Shown here piece after piece: positions 36,125 through 45,571 of a stretch of 64,000 bases of DNA. How positions within the stretch are numbered: the first letter of the stretch is position 1; the number at the start of each line of letters is the position of its first letter. The notes under the pieces are model-generated. The model had not been told where the DNA came from, ran no database searches, and was given only the letters and a program-made list of their open reading frames with translations. The stretch covers positions 9,224,001 to 9,288,000 of the forward strand of contig BSBM01001138.1 in assembly GCA_027924585.1 (NCBI GenBank), in the 5' to 3' direction. The position numbers and the translations under genes were made by a program. This DNA comes from Larix kaempferi. Lineage: Eukaryota > Streptophyta > Pinopsida > Pinales > Pinaceae.

Positions 36125-36215
36125 TCATTGCTGAGAAAAGTTGAAAATGAATAGTCAGCCGCCGTTTCTCATTGCTGAGAAAAGTAAAAAATGAATAGCC
36201 AGTCGCCGCCCATGA
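36125..36215. repeat. two-copy tandem duplication beside the SEC61-gamma fragment
   Basis: The phrase CTCATTGCTGAGAAAAGT...ATGAATAG.CAG.CGCCG occurs twice in succession, with a period of roughly 45 bp. It ends exactly where similarity to SEC61-gamma stops, so it may mark the junction of the captured piece. Confidence 0.75.
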
Positions 36216-36351
36216 TGACAAAACCAATCGCCGTTCTGAATGCAACTTTGCTGAATTCTTGCCGGTCTGGCTTATGATATCTCTTCCCAAGTCTGACACA
36301 ATCTTTGGCACAGTCCTTCAACGGCCTCACAACAGTGTCTACAGCATCCAT
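36169..36351 (-). pseudogene. captured 5' coding fragment of SEC61-gamma inside copia element B leader
   Basis: The 60-residue frame begins [13 protein letters not shown], then [33 protein letters not shown]. These 48 residues (36351 down to 36208) follow plant SEC61-gamma, the single-pass tail subunit of the ER Sec61 translocon, whose consensus begins MDAIDSVVDPLRDFAKDS and includes KRCHKPDRKEF. The expected transmembrane continuation (FVGFFVKLIFIPIN) is absent; the frame instead runs [11 protein letters not shown] and stops. It lies antisense to the retrotransposon and within its untranslated leader. The start codon and pyrimidine-rich sequence upstream could be the donor gene's 5' UTR. It is truncated and would not make a functional subunit. 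The family identification is from memory. Confidence 0.85.
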
Positions 36352-36842
36352 ACCTCTGCGTGTCTACAGCATTCATAACTCTGCAGATTCAAACCCTACA
36401 CGACGTTTACATATTCAGCGTGCTGAAATTCCTTCTCAGCTCCAACAATAGAAAAATCGCAGGAAGAGAGAGACGCACCCAAATCGCAGGAAGAGAGAGA
36501 CGCACCCTGTCTTTATTTCGTGGAGAGCAGAGACCATCATTTCGTGAAGAGAGCAGAGAGAGAGCTTGTGGGTCGAGGAAGAGCGTAGAAGCGCTGGAAT
36601 AACCTGGGCGCTGGAATAACCTGTGCGCTGTCGCTATCTGCAGAAAAGGAGATGCCCGCGAGTGGAGAAGAGCCAGCTGCATGTGCGTTGAAAGACTCAA
36701 AGGAGGTCTGTTGATTGCAATTGCAGGATCCGTCCAGACATGAGAGGAATTGGAAAGGTCGAGGGGCCTGGACCCCTGGTGTAAACATTGTAAACTCTGC
36801 TCTTTAGGTAGGGTGTAATTCAAAGAACACTGTCTGGCGCAT

Positions 36843-37052
36843 GTGCTTTATGCATTTCCAGGGTTTGTTTTTTGTTTCATTCATGTGTTTTTCGAATCCT
36901 ATAATGTTGCCATTTATGAGTTGAGAATTCTCTTTAGAGATGCAAGCGACCCCACTGTGCCCTTGTTGCAGCCATCAGTAAAAACAGATTTTTCAGAGTT
37001 GAGTATGATGAATTACATTGGTCCAGAGATAAGGTCATATTTTGAAGAGTGA
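36843..37052 (+). other. unrecognised short frame in element B leader
   Basis: This 69-codon frame ends with ordinary-looking protein sequence (LRILFRDASDPTVPLLQPSV, SELSMMNYIGPEIRSYFEE). I cannot assign it to a family. It might be a second captured fragment, or chance. Confidence 0.25.
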
Positions 37053-37572
37053 ATACGTTGTTTTGGAGAGATAAGGTATTTTTCATATTCATTTTTTATT
37101 TTTGGAGATTTTTTTAAGAAGAAAAAGGTGGATATATAAATTTAAAAAAAAAGGGTTATTTTTTGAAGTTAATGGGATTGGATCTTGTGACCTCCCACTC
37201 AACAATAATGTATCTTTCCAATTCACCTATAAAGACTTGTTGTTTTTTGGAGTAATAAGGTGTAATTTTTTATTGGGCATTGGAGTAATAAGGAGCATTG
37301 TTTGGTGTCATAAGGAGTACTTGTACTTTCATTCAAGTTTTGATTAGAGCAAAGTGAAGCTCTATCAAATTCTTTTCTTGAGGTTATAAGTGGGTCAAGG
37401 CCAAGCCCCTATAGCTTTCTTTTGCATGGTGTGTGGTGTTTCTTGCAGCATTTCTTTCATGGTGACTCTTGTTGATGAGTAATTTTCTTTTAATATTGGT
37501 GGTGATATTTTTGCATAAAATTTTCCATTGATGATATAAGGTGATTGTTTACTTCTTCTGGTGATATAAGAT

Positions 37573-40500
37573 TTGCAAAATAGACATCTTCTGGAGTTAC
37601 AAGGTGTTTTTACAATGTCTAAAGTTATAAGTCTTTTTAATGAATCTGACAAGTTGGAAGGATCGAAAAATTATAAAGTTTGGAGTCGTCATATTCAAAG
37701 CACTCTTATTTACAATGAATTGTGGAAGGGTTTCTGTAATGCTAAACCTATCAAACCAACTAATCATGATCAGCTTGCAAAGTGGGAAGTAAAAGATGAA
37801 AAGGCCTTAGCATTGATTCACAGTACTGTTTCTGATGATATTTATGTGCATATTGAAAATAGTCCTGATGCGTGGTCAGCTTGGAAGACATTGAAAGATT
37901 TATTTGATTCTCAAAGTGAAGCTAAGAAAATTGATCTTCAATTGAAGTTGTTTCAACAAAAATTGTCTTCAGGAGGTGATGTCATGGAGTACATTTCTAG
38001 ATTAAAAAATATCAAACAAGAAATTTCAAGAGCTGGTTTTGATAAAATTGAAGACAGCATGATGGTGACCATTTTGATCGCAGGATTGCCTGAGACATAT
38101 AAGCATTTTTTGGAAACTTTACAAATTACAAATAAATTGGATACCGTTTCTTTTGATGAACTAAGTGAATTACTTGCCACACATGAAAAGATTTTTGGTA
38201 AAACAAAGCAAGCAGGAGAAGATGTTTTGGTTGCAAGTACTAGCAAACAATCTCCAGGTAATCATCAAAGAGGCCATGATCAGAAAGCTTTTCAAAATTC
38301 AAATAGAGGTCGTGGTCAGGGTTTTGGAAGAGGAAGAGGCCGCGGAAGAGGAAGAGGAAGAAATCAAGGAAGAGGTTCTAAAGAATTTGAAAGTACACAG
38401 TCACAATTTTCTGGAAGAGGAAGAGGTTCAGGTAACCAACAGGTCTCTGGAAGAGGAAGAGCTAATAAACAGGTCACATGTTTTCGTTGTAATAGAGTTG
38501 GACATTATGCTTCAGACTGTAGAGTTCCATTTGAAAAAATTCTCAAAGAAAGAGAATCTAAAGAATCTTCATCAGCGGCACATTATGCTCATGCAGACGA
38601 TAGTGAAAATTGTGAATATGTCTTTACAGCACTTGGACAATCAGAATCAATGGATTTTGTTCAAGTTCATCAGTTGGAATCAGTGAATTTTGTTCAGTCT
38701 TCTTCTTGTTTCAAAAATGATTTTGAAGATGCTTGGATTATGGATACAGGGGCTACTCAGCATATGACATATAGGAAAGATTTCTTTTGGAGTTATGAAG
38801 ATTGTCATTTAAATTCAATTTTTCTTGCAGATGATTCTATTCATTTACCACAAGGAAAAGGAACAGTTAAGGTTGATTTGCCTGGAATTGGAGAAAGATT
38901 GATTTCTAATGTTTGGTATGTGCCTACATTTAAGAAAAATTTGTTGTCTTTAGTTGTCATTCGTCAATTAGGACATCAAGTTGTAATGGAAGGTGGTATC
39001 CTTTTTGTTAATTCAACAAAGGATGCATACAAAACAGTTATGACAGGTTATGAAGACGGAAAGCTTCTTAGGATGAAGGGAACAGTCATTCCTAGGTTAA
39101 AGGAACATTTGAAGGAATTTGCAGGTTTAGTTGAAACTGATGTTTCACCTATCCGCTTGTGGCACATTCGTTTTGGGCACTTGAATGTCGATAGTCTTGT
39201 ACAGCTTCAAAAACAAGGAATGGTAAAGGGGTTGCCTACTTTTCGGAAGGAAAATGCAAAGTGTGAAGCTTGCATTTATGGCAAACAGAGAAGGATAGCT
39301 TTTTCAAAAAGCACTTGGAGAGCAACAAGGAGATTACAGCTTATTCATAGTGATGTTTGTGGTCCTTTGGAAACTTCATTTGGTGGTTGTAAATATTTTT
39401 TGTTGTTTATTGATGATTTTAGCAGAATGGTTTGGGTGTATTTTTTGAAGGAAAAATCAGAAGTGTTTGAAAAGTTTCAGTCATTTCAAAATTTGGTTGA
39501 AACAGCAACAAAGGAAAAGATTGCTACTTTGAGAACTGATAATGGTGGTGAGTTTACATCAAATCATTTTTTGACTTATTGTCAGGACAAAGGGATTAAA
39601 AGACAGTTGACAAATTTTTATACTCCACAGCAAAATGGAGTATCTGAAAGGATGAATCAGACTTTATTGGGCATGGCTAGAGCAATGTTATTTTTCAAAG
39701 GGTTGAAATCATGTTATTGGGCAGAAGCAGTTCATACAGCAGTTTATTTGAGGAATAGATCTCCTTCATCATCACTTAATGGAATAACTCCTTTTGAGGC
39801 TTGGTATGGATTCAAACCTATGGTCAAACATTTGAGAGTTTTTGGTTCAGTTTGTTATGCACTTGTCCCCAAAGAAAAACGAAAGAAGTTAGAGTCTAGA
39901 AGTGTTAAGTGCATGTTGATTGGTTATTCTCATGAGAAAAAGGGGTATAGGCTTCTGTCAGATGGAAAGTTTATTGTCAGCAGGGATGTGATTTTTGATG
40001 AAACTGAAAGTTTAAGTGTAGAAGAGGTTGAAAAACAACTTAGTCACTTAGAGGAAAAAGTAACTAAGGAACAATTAAGGATGCAACACTTAAATAAGAC
40101 AAAGAATGGACAATGGTTTGATCTCACTTCAGAAGTACAGGATGATGAACAGGTTGAAGATACTTTGAATTCTTCACAAGTTAACTTGGATGATTCAAAT
40201 CAAGTTAACATTGAAAAGAAGAAACCAAAATGGGCAACTAAGTTACTTCAGGATGTTAAGTCTGATGAAAAAGGCAAAACAGGTACACGGAGTTCTCATA
40301 CAGGTTCAGAAAATTTTGCTCTTTCAGTTGTTGAACCAACTACTTTTAATGAAGCAGTTGAGTATGATGAATGGAAAATGGCCATGCAAAGTGAGTATGA
40401 TGCAGTAATGAAGAATCAGACTTGGAAAATAGTTGATTGTCCACATGATGTAAAACCCATTGGTTGTAAGTGGGTTTACAGAATTAAGTACAAAGCAAAT

Positions 40501-41886
40501 GGAGATATTGATAAATATAAGGCAAGATTGGTGGCAAAGGGTTTTGCTCAGAAAGAAGGGATTGATTATGAAGAAACTTTTGCTCCAACAGCGAAATGGA
40601 ATACTATCAGGATTGTGCTAGCTTTAGCTGCACAAAATGGATGGAAAGTGCATCAAATGGATGTAAAAAGTGCATTTTTAAACGGTGATCTACAAGAGGA
40701 TGTTTATATGACTCAACCTCCTGGTTTTGAGGTTCCAGGGAAAGAAAATCAAGTTTGTAAACTAGTTAAGGCATTGTATGGATTGAAACAGGCTCCCAGA
40801 GCTTGGTATGCAAAAATGGATGCCTACCTACAGAAAGTTGGTTTTCTTCGTAGTGAGTCAGATGATACTTTGTATGTACGAATCCAGGAAAACAACTTAG
40901 TCATCTTGGTTATGTATGTTGATGATTTGCTCATAACAGGTAACAATAATGATCATATATTTCAGGTTAAGAAAGAACTTCAAACAGGTTTTGAAATGAC
41001 AGACTTGGGTTTACTTCATTACTATCTTGGAGTTGAAGTAAAGCAGCAGGAAGGAAGTATATTTATTTCTCAAGCTAAGTACATATCTGGATTATTGAAG
41101 AAGTTTGGAATGGAGGAATGTAAACCAGCGATTACTCCCATGGAACAAAATTTAAAACTTTCTAAGTTTGAAGGGGGGGAACTTGTAAATTGTACTGGAT
41201 ATAGACAGTTAATTGGATGTTTGATTTACTTGATGAATACTCGTCCTGATCTATCTTATGCAGTTAGCATACTTTCCAGATATATGCAGGAACCTAGAGA
41301 AAGTCATTGGAATGCAGCAAAAAGGGTGTTAAGGTATCTTCAAGGAACAAAGGATTTTGGACTTGAGTTTAAAAGAAACAAAAATTTCAAACTTGTTGGC
41401 TATTCAGATGCGGATTTTGCTAGAGATGTTGATGACAGGGCATCTACTTCAGGTTACTTAATGAATATGGGATCAGCTGCAGTGGCATGGAGTTGTAAAA
41501 AGCAGGATACAATTGCAAATTCTACAGCAGAAGCAGAATATATTTCAGCTTGGGAAGCTGCTTGTGAGATAGTTTGGTTAAGAAGGATTTTGCAAGACCT
41601 CAAAGTTGATCAGAAAGAAGCAACTTCATTATTTATTGATAATCAGTCAGCAATCAAGTTAGCCAAAAATCCTGTTTTTCATTCAAAAACAAAGCATGTG
41701 GATACTAAGTATCATTACATTCGGGCTCTCGTCGTCAAACAAATCATCAAGCCAAAGTATTGTCCATCAGAAGATCAAACTGCAGATATTTTTACAAAAT
41801 CTCTTGGAAGGGTCAAATTTGATAAGTTTAGAAATGAACTTGGTATTTGTTCAAAAGAATTTTTGGATCAAAGGGGGGATTGTTAG
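37573..41886 (+). CDS. Ty1/copia gag-pol polyprotein (element B)
   Basis: This is a single 1437-residue frame; initiation may instead be at Met15 (MSKVISLFNES), where the gag-like sequence starts. UBN2-type gag runs to about residue 220 and is followed by a Gly/Arg-rich linker. Next comes a zinc knuckle CFRCNRVGHYASDC (303-316). The aspartic protease has MDTGATQHMT (Asp391). The integrase zinc region is LWHIRFGHLN...CEACIYGKQ, and its core triad is Asp594, Asp656 and Glu692 with 35 residues between the last two (DD35E). The reverse transcriptase has YVDD at 1115-1118. RNase H has Asp1279 (GYSDADF), Glu1320 (STAEAEY) and Asp1356 (FIDNQSA). All catalytic residues are present and there is no internal stop or frameshift. 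The TAG stop lies inside the first six bases of the 3' LTR. The element is probably autonomous. Confidence 0.95.
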   Translation: MQNRHLLELQGVFTMSKVISLFNESDKLEGSKNYKVWSRHIQSTLIYNELWKGFCNAKPIKPTNHDQLAKWEVKDEKALALIHSTVSDDIYVHIENSPDAWSAWKTLKDLFDSQSEAKKIDLQLKLFQQKLSSGGDVMEYISRLKNIKQEISRAGFDKIEDSMMVTILIAGLPETYKHFLETLQITNKLDTVSFDELSELLATHEKIFGKTKQAGEDVLVASTSKQSPGNHQRGHDQKAFQNSNRGRGQGFGRGRGRGRGRGRNQGRGSKEFESTQSQFSGRGRGSGNQQVSGRGRANKQVTCFRCNRVGHYASDCRVPFEKILKERESKESSSAAHYAHADDSENCEYVFTALGQSESMDFVQVHQLESVNFVQSSSCFKNDFEDAWIMDTGATQHMTYRKDFFWSYEDCHLNSIFLADDSIHLPQGKGTVKVDLPGIGERLISNVWYVPTFKKNLLSLVVIRQLGHQVVMEGGILFVNSTKDAYKTVMTGYEDGKLLRMKGTVIPRLKEHLKEFAGLVETDVSPIRLWHIRFGHLNVDSLVQLQKQGMVKGLPTFRKENAKCEACIYGKQRRIAFSKSTWRATRRLQLIHSDVCGPLETSFGGCKYFLLFIDDFSRMVWVYFLKEKSEVFEKFQSFQNLVETATKEKIATLRTDNGGEFTSNHFLTYCQDKGIKRQLTNFYTPQQNGVSERMNQTLLGMARAMLFFKGLKSCYWAEAVHTAVYLRNRSPSSSLNGITPFEAWYGFKPMVKHLRVFGSVCYALVPKEKRKKLESRSVKCMLIGYSHEKKGYRLLSDGKFIVSRDVIFDETESLSVEEVEKQLSHLEEKVTKEQLRMQHLNKTKNGQWFDLTSEVQDDEQVEDTLNSSQVNLDDSNQVNIEKKKPKWATKLLQDVKSDEKGKTGTRSSHTGSENFALSVVEPTTFNEAVEYDEWKMAMQSEYDAVMKNQTWKIVDCPHDVKPIGCKWVYRIKYKANGDIDKYKARLVAKGFAQKEGIDYEETFAPTAKWNTIRIVLALAAQNGWKVHQMDVKSAFLNGDLQEDVYMTQPPGFEVPGKENQVCKLVKALYGLKQAPRAWYAKMDAYLQKVGFLRSESDDTLYVRIQENNLVILVMYVDDLLITGNNNDHIFQVKKELQTGFEMTDLGLLHYYLGVEVKQQEGSIFISQAKYISGLLKKFGMEECKPAITPMEQNLKLSKFEGGELVNCTGYRQLIGCLIYLMNTRPDLSYAVSILSRYMQEPRESHWNAAKRVLRYLQGTKDFGLEFKRNKNFKLVGYSDADFARDVDDRASTSGYLMNMGSAAVAWSCKKQDTIANSTAEAEYISAWEAACEIVWLRRILQDLKVDQKEATSLFIDNQSAIKLAKNPVFHSKTKHVDTKYHYIRALVVKQIIKPKYCPSEDQTADIFTKSLGRVKFDKFRNELGICSKEFLDQRGDC
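41870..41880 (+). other. polypurine tract of element B
   Basis: AAAGGGGGGAT directly precedes the 3' LTR and is still within the polyprotein frame (codons for Arg-Gly-Asp). Confidence 0.88.
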
Positions 41887-42140
41887 GAATTATGATCCAA
41901 AAAAATGTAATAAATAGAAGGTTAGTTTAATAAATGTAAAAGGGCATCTACACACTCACGTGATTATGTGAGGTGTCCCTTAGTTAGTTTTGGTAACGGT
42001 AAATTAGTTGTTACTCTTTGGATATTTAAATCCATCGAGTTTTCCATGTGAGGGAATCTTTCGGGATTTAGCCCTCACATCTCTGTGATGTAATTTTCCT
42101 TCTTCATTAATAAAGTTATGTGTCTGAGGACACTTTGTCA
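41881..42140 (+). repeat. 3' LTR of element B
   Basis: This is the 260-bp partner of 35405-35664. It contains the polyprotein stop codon at its fourth to sixth bases. Confidence 0.95.
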
Positions 42141-42445
42141 GTTTCATTCCCATCCGCATCACCACATACAAAAAACACTAAAAACACAGAGCCATAGAAA
42201 CTCTTTGTTAGGGACTACCCCCCTTGGCTTCGTTAGGAGTTAGCCTAAACGGAGTAGCTGGGATTCAGGTGACAGTACTTGGCTCATTGCTTGCCCCCAA
42301 GGCCACACTTCTCCCACTTGTAGTGACGAGACAACTTTCGAAAGATTTTTGCTGGTGGTGTGCATCTCGGCAGACAACACAACATAAATGGATTGGAAAT
42401 GTAATTAGCTTCTCTTTTGTGCCCACAATTTAACATATTTTGAGT

Positions 42446-42575
42446 TTTTTCCTATTTGTCGAGTCTTTCTCGAGTCGACGAGTCATTGGCCAGCTGAGTC
42501 TTTGTTGAGTCTGTCCCGAGTCTTTCTTGAGTCGAGGAGTCACTGGCCAGCCAAGTCTTTGCCGAGTCCGAGTGG
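42446..42575. repeat. GAGTC-rich subterminal fragment
   Basis: Repeated words GAGTCTTT, CGAGTC and GGCCAGC appear in two near-duplicate blocks of about 55 bp. They resemble the GAGTC array at 31381-31560 and are probably the end of a hAT-like element whose other end was not found. Confidence 0.5.
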
Positions 42576-42790
42576 GGTAAATAACCACTAGTAATCTCCT
42601 GAATTGGAAAAAGTTAAAAACAGTGTTAACTAGATTGAAAAATTGTGCAGAAAGACAATACATGGGATGGCATGAAGTCCACATATGGCCCCAAATGTTA
42701 AATGTTAAACTCGCACAAGGGAGGAAGAGCCATGTGCCTATGTAAAATAAAGTTTGAGATCAAAGAACGGTGCATATGATGAGAAAAAAA

Positions 42791-43763
42791 CAGTGTTCCA
42801 TGGGGATGCGTCCCCCAAGGTCGGGGATGCACTCCCCTCGTTTCCCATGCTCTGGGGGATTGGAGACTCATTGGGAAATGTTTCCCCACATCCCCTTTTC
42901 CCGAAAACTCAAGGAAACTCACAAGGAACCTCCCGAAGAGGTGGGAGGCTTCTGGGTGTCCCCTCGTGAAAAAGGGAGACGCCCAAAGGCCCCCACACGA
43001 TTTTCATTTTTTTTTTCATAACTTAAAAACAAAAAAAAAGCATGGTTTGGTTGGTGTGCCATTGGCCACTCAAGAGAGTGACTCAGACTCAGATAGTGAC
43101 ACTCCCCTTGATGGTCCTGATGGCTTCACGCAGTGGATGCATGGGGAGGACCAGTCCATGAAACTATCTCCTCGATGCTCTTTTTATGCTTTCAACTTTC
43201 TTTTCGCTACTTTTATTTTTAGTGTTCATTGCCCATTGTTAGTTTTCAGATTAACTTGTGACTCTAGAAGTAGATACTATCATTGATGACCTCCTACCGA
43301 GTCTTTGTCTTATCACTCTTTAAAATTGAAGATGTTTAAGACTTTATGTGATAGATCTATAATTCAGTTCTATGGTTTTAATATTTGAAATTTCATCTAC
43401 TGTTTATGTTTATAATACAAATTTATAAGGGAAGATGTGCATGTATTATAAATTTAGAATTTATCAATGTGAAATTCAAATACTCAAATGATAAATGATT
43501 CTTAAATCAATGATGAATTGACAACTGTGTTTACTATGATTAATTTACTATTTAAGTTTTAGTATGTAAATGGTGATGGAATGAGGAATTTATATGTTAA
43601 TATGTTAGGATTTATATAATATATATATTTTAATAATTTTAAAGACCTCAATGTCCCGTCGTCCCCTAAATTTTCCTAAATTTGGGGGTGGTCCCCACAC
43701 GTCCCTTAATGTGCATTCCCTTGCTCTTGCGCTCCCGTGTCCCGGAAACTTGGTGGAACACTG
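42791..43763. mobile_element. hAT-like element H5
   Basis: The termini CAGTGTTCCA and TGGAACACTG are perfect 10-bp inverted repeats, flanked by perfect 8-bp repeats GAAAAAAA at 42783-42790 and 43764-43771. The A-rich TSD is weakly informative by itself, but the inverted repeat supports it. The ends carry GGGGA and TCCCC words. The phrase CCTAAATTTGGGGGTGGTCC near the right end also occurs, inverted, in H2 and H6. Confidence 0.83.
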
Positions 43764-44765
43764 GAAAAAAAACTACACTGGCAACCAAGGAGGGGGCAGG
43801 GGTATTAATATTTATGTTATTTTTTTGCCCCAGCCAAGCTTTCTGGAGTGGTCTTCTTCTGTGAAAACTGTCATCCATCTTCACTTTCTTGTTCATGTTG
43901 GTCACCTTCCCCTCATCTCTTGGATAAAGAACATATTTCTTTTGTGTGTTTGACATATTGCATGTCACTGTACCATCTCTAGGGCATTCTTTTGCTTTTT
44001 GATCTTTCCATGTCTTTGCCCCATGCATAAAACAATTTTCAATCACAAAGCAAGTAAAATGTAACTCCTATGTTTAATATAGGCTTTAATGTGCTAAAGT
44101 ATTTTGCTGCTTTTGGCTTAGAGGCTAGCAGTAGGGACAGAATACGAAAATGTTCCTTTTTTGTGGGGGGAATATGGAGTTTGCTGAACTGCTTTTTGGC
44201 TTGGCCAAAATGTGACTAATAAGTCAAACGTCTTTTATAGAGACTGACACTTGTTTTCTCAAGACACATATTTGTTCCAGTCCTGCATAGAAGCTACCAC
44301 ATAATAGCATCTTTAGTTAAGCTGCAAACACAGTTCTCATTGGAAATTTAGTAAAACATCGCTTTTTAACAACCTTTTGACACTTTGTTACTCTAGAAAG
44401 ATAGCACTATAAGATGTAACATGACTGTAGGCAAGGTTTCCTGTCAATTGGATTTAATAAAATTGTCCTTCACCTTTCTCATTATTTAGGACATAAAATA
44501 ATAAAATATAATTAGATATGGTGAGGTGGCTAATGTATGAGTTTATTACTATCTGCTCTATTTAGCCTCTTATTTTTGGAAGCTTCTGTGTGTGTGATTC
44601 AACCTTAAAATGTATCCAAGCCATTGGAACACTTGAATTTAATAATGTACTATTGCCACAGAATGTAACCACCGGCACTAATGGCTGTTTAAGAATATAT
44701 ATTGGAACTGGAATTCGCTTCTTGGTTAGTTTAGCTTACTTTGTTTGATTTTCATATTTTTGCAG

Positions 44766-44931
44766 ATGTGCTTATCCTTTTACGAGGTTAGAAACAAACC
44801 GGCAGCATGGTTCACTACTAGAGTTGAGCGCTTCCGCTGGGAAGAATGGAATATTTCTATCAATGTGATATCTCCAAAGATATCAGGCAATAAATCTCAT
44901 CATGGCAAAGCTCCAGTTGTAGATTCAGGAG
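44766..44931 (+). CDS. ATG101: ATG101 exon (fourth in window)
   Basis: The exon follows TTTTTGCAG and encodes MCLSFYEVRNKPAAWF, TTRVERFRWEEWNI, SINVISPKISGNKSHH and GKAPVVDSG, ending one base into a codon before donor GTATAT. It carries the AWF segment, in the region where the family has its exposed Trp-Phe (WF finger) loop. That equivalence is from family knowledge and not proven here. Confidence 0.95.
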
Positions 44932-45084
44932 GTATATGTAACACATTTTTTATTATATAATCACTGTAAATTATTCTTTGAAACCATCTGTAGAAGACAT
45001 TTTGATGCCTTAGTGTATATACTGTAATATGTATGATCTGGAAATTGTATTAAACCATTTTACATGAATACTGACTTGATACAG

Positions 45085-45247
45085 ATACTATGATGGAAGA
45101 AAGAAATGCCCGTCATCCTGTATTGGAGTTAGCTCTGCGTGATGTGATATTTCAAATTATACGACTTGTTAATGAGAAGAAGGACCATATACCTCCTGTA
45201 TTAAATTCAGATGTGGTATCTTTTCCTTATGAGATTACGATCCCGAG
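45085..45247 (+). CDS. ATG101: ATG101 exon (fifth in window)
   Basis: The exon follows TTGATACAG. With the previous base it encodes DTMMEERNARHPVLELAL, RDVIFQIIRLVNEKKDH and IPPVLNSDVVSFPYEITIP, plus two bases of a Ser codon, before donor GTTTGT. The intron before it is only 153 bp, in contrast to its neighbours. Confidence 0.95.
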
Positions 45248-45571
45248 GTTTGTGATGCTCTGTTACTTGACAAGTTGATAGAAGTTGTATCTTGTTAATC
45301 TCCCTTCTATTGTGCTGTGCTACTCCTGAATTTCACGTTGTTGTATAAATTCAACTGACAATTCATTCAATGTGTTTTTTGACTTGGTAAAGTGGGTTTT
45401 TAGAATGCATAGATTTTTGAATGGATAAAAAGTGCAAGAGTCAGTCTCCTAGAGTGTTTTTACCTTCCATCATAAGATAGAAGCACTTTGGTAGTTAAAG
45501 AAGAAAATGCATTCAAGTGTGTTGAGGAACAGAATGGCAGTCTCAAGGAGTTAAAGATGTAGAGTCTTTGC

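Larger units (their letters stand above)
35405..42140 (+). mobile_element. full-length Ty1/copia retrotransposon (element B), apparently intact
   Basis: The LTRs 35405-35664 and 41881-42140 are each 260 bp, TGTTAGG...TTTGTCA, and differ at one position by eye. Perfect 5-bp repeats GTTTC flank the element at 35400-35404 and 42141-42145. A primer-binding site TGGTATCAGAGC lies 3 bp after the 5' LTR, and a polypurine tract AAAGGGGGGAT abuts the 3' LTR. One 1437-codon frame encodes gag-protease-integrase-RT-RNase H. The 1.9-kb leader is unusually long and includes antisense SEC61-gamma sequence. Near-identical LTRs and the open frame indicate a recent insertion. Confidence 0.95.
32551..42379 (+). 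mobile_element. solo LTR of the giant-LTR family, copy 3, split by copia element B
   Basis: It begins TGTTATCACCTATTTTGTAC and ends CAGACAACA. The flanks TAACA (32546-32550) and CAACA (42380-42384) agree at 4 of 5. It is colinear with copies 1 and 2 apart from a deletion near its 3' part. Its sequence is interrupted at 35404 by the copia insertion and resumes at 42146 with CATTCCCATCCGCATC, the same phrase as in copy 1 near 10310. Without the insertion it is about 3.1 kb. Confidence 0.75.
20381..44765 (+). other. ATG101 intron of 24.4 kb
   Basis: This is the longest intron in the window. It contains two giant solo LTRs, a full-length copia element nested in the second, five hAT-like units and an LTR-like hairpin repeat family. 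Stretches at 20381-22497, 25739-26167, 27854-29182, 32210-32545, 42385-42782 and 43772-44765 show no coding sequence I recognise. A GAGTC-rich fragment lies at about 42446-42575. Confidence 0.88.

Noticed and set aside
36407-36823. 138-codon - strand frame upstream of the SEC61-gamma start
   Set aside because: No recognisable family; more likely the donor gene's 5' UTR or promoter, or leader sequence.
38165-38686. 173-codon frame on the + strand in a second frame
   Set aside because: It is a shadow of the Gly/Arg-rich gag linker of element B; the main polyprotein frame explains the region.
42966-43286. 106-codon + strand frame with Ser-Asp repeats
   Set aside because: It lies wholly inside hAT-like element H5 and has no transposase motif; treated as chance.
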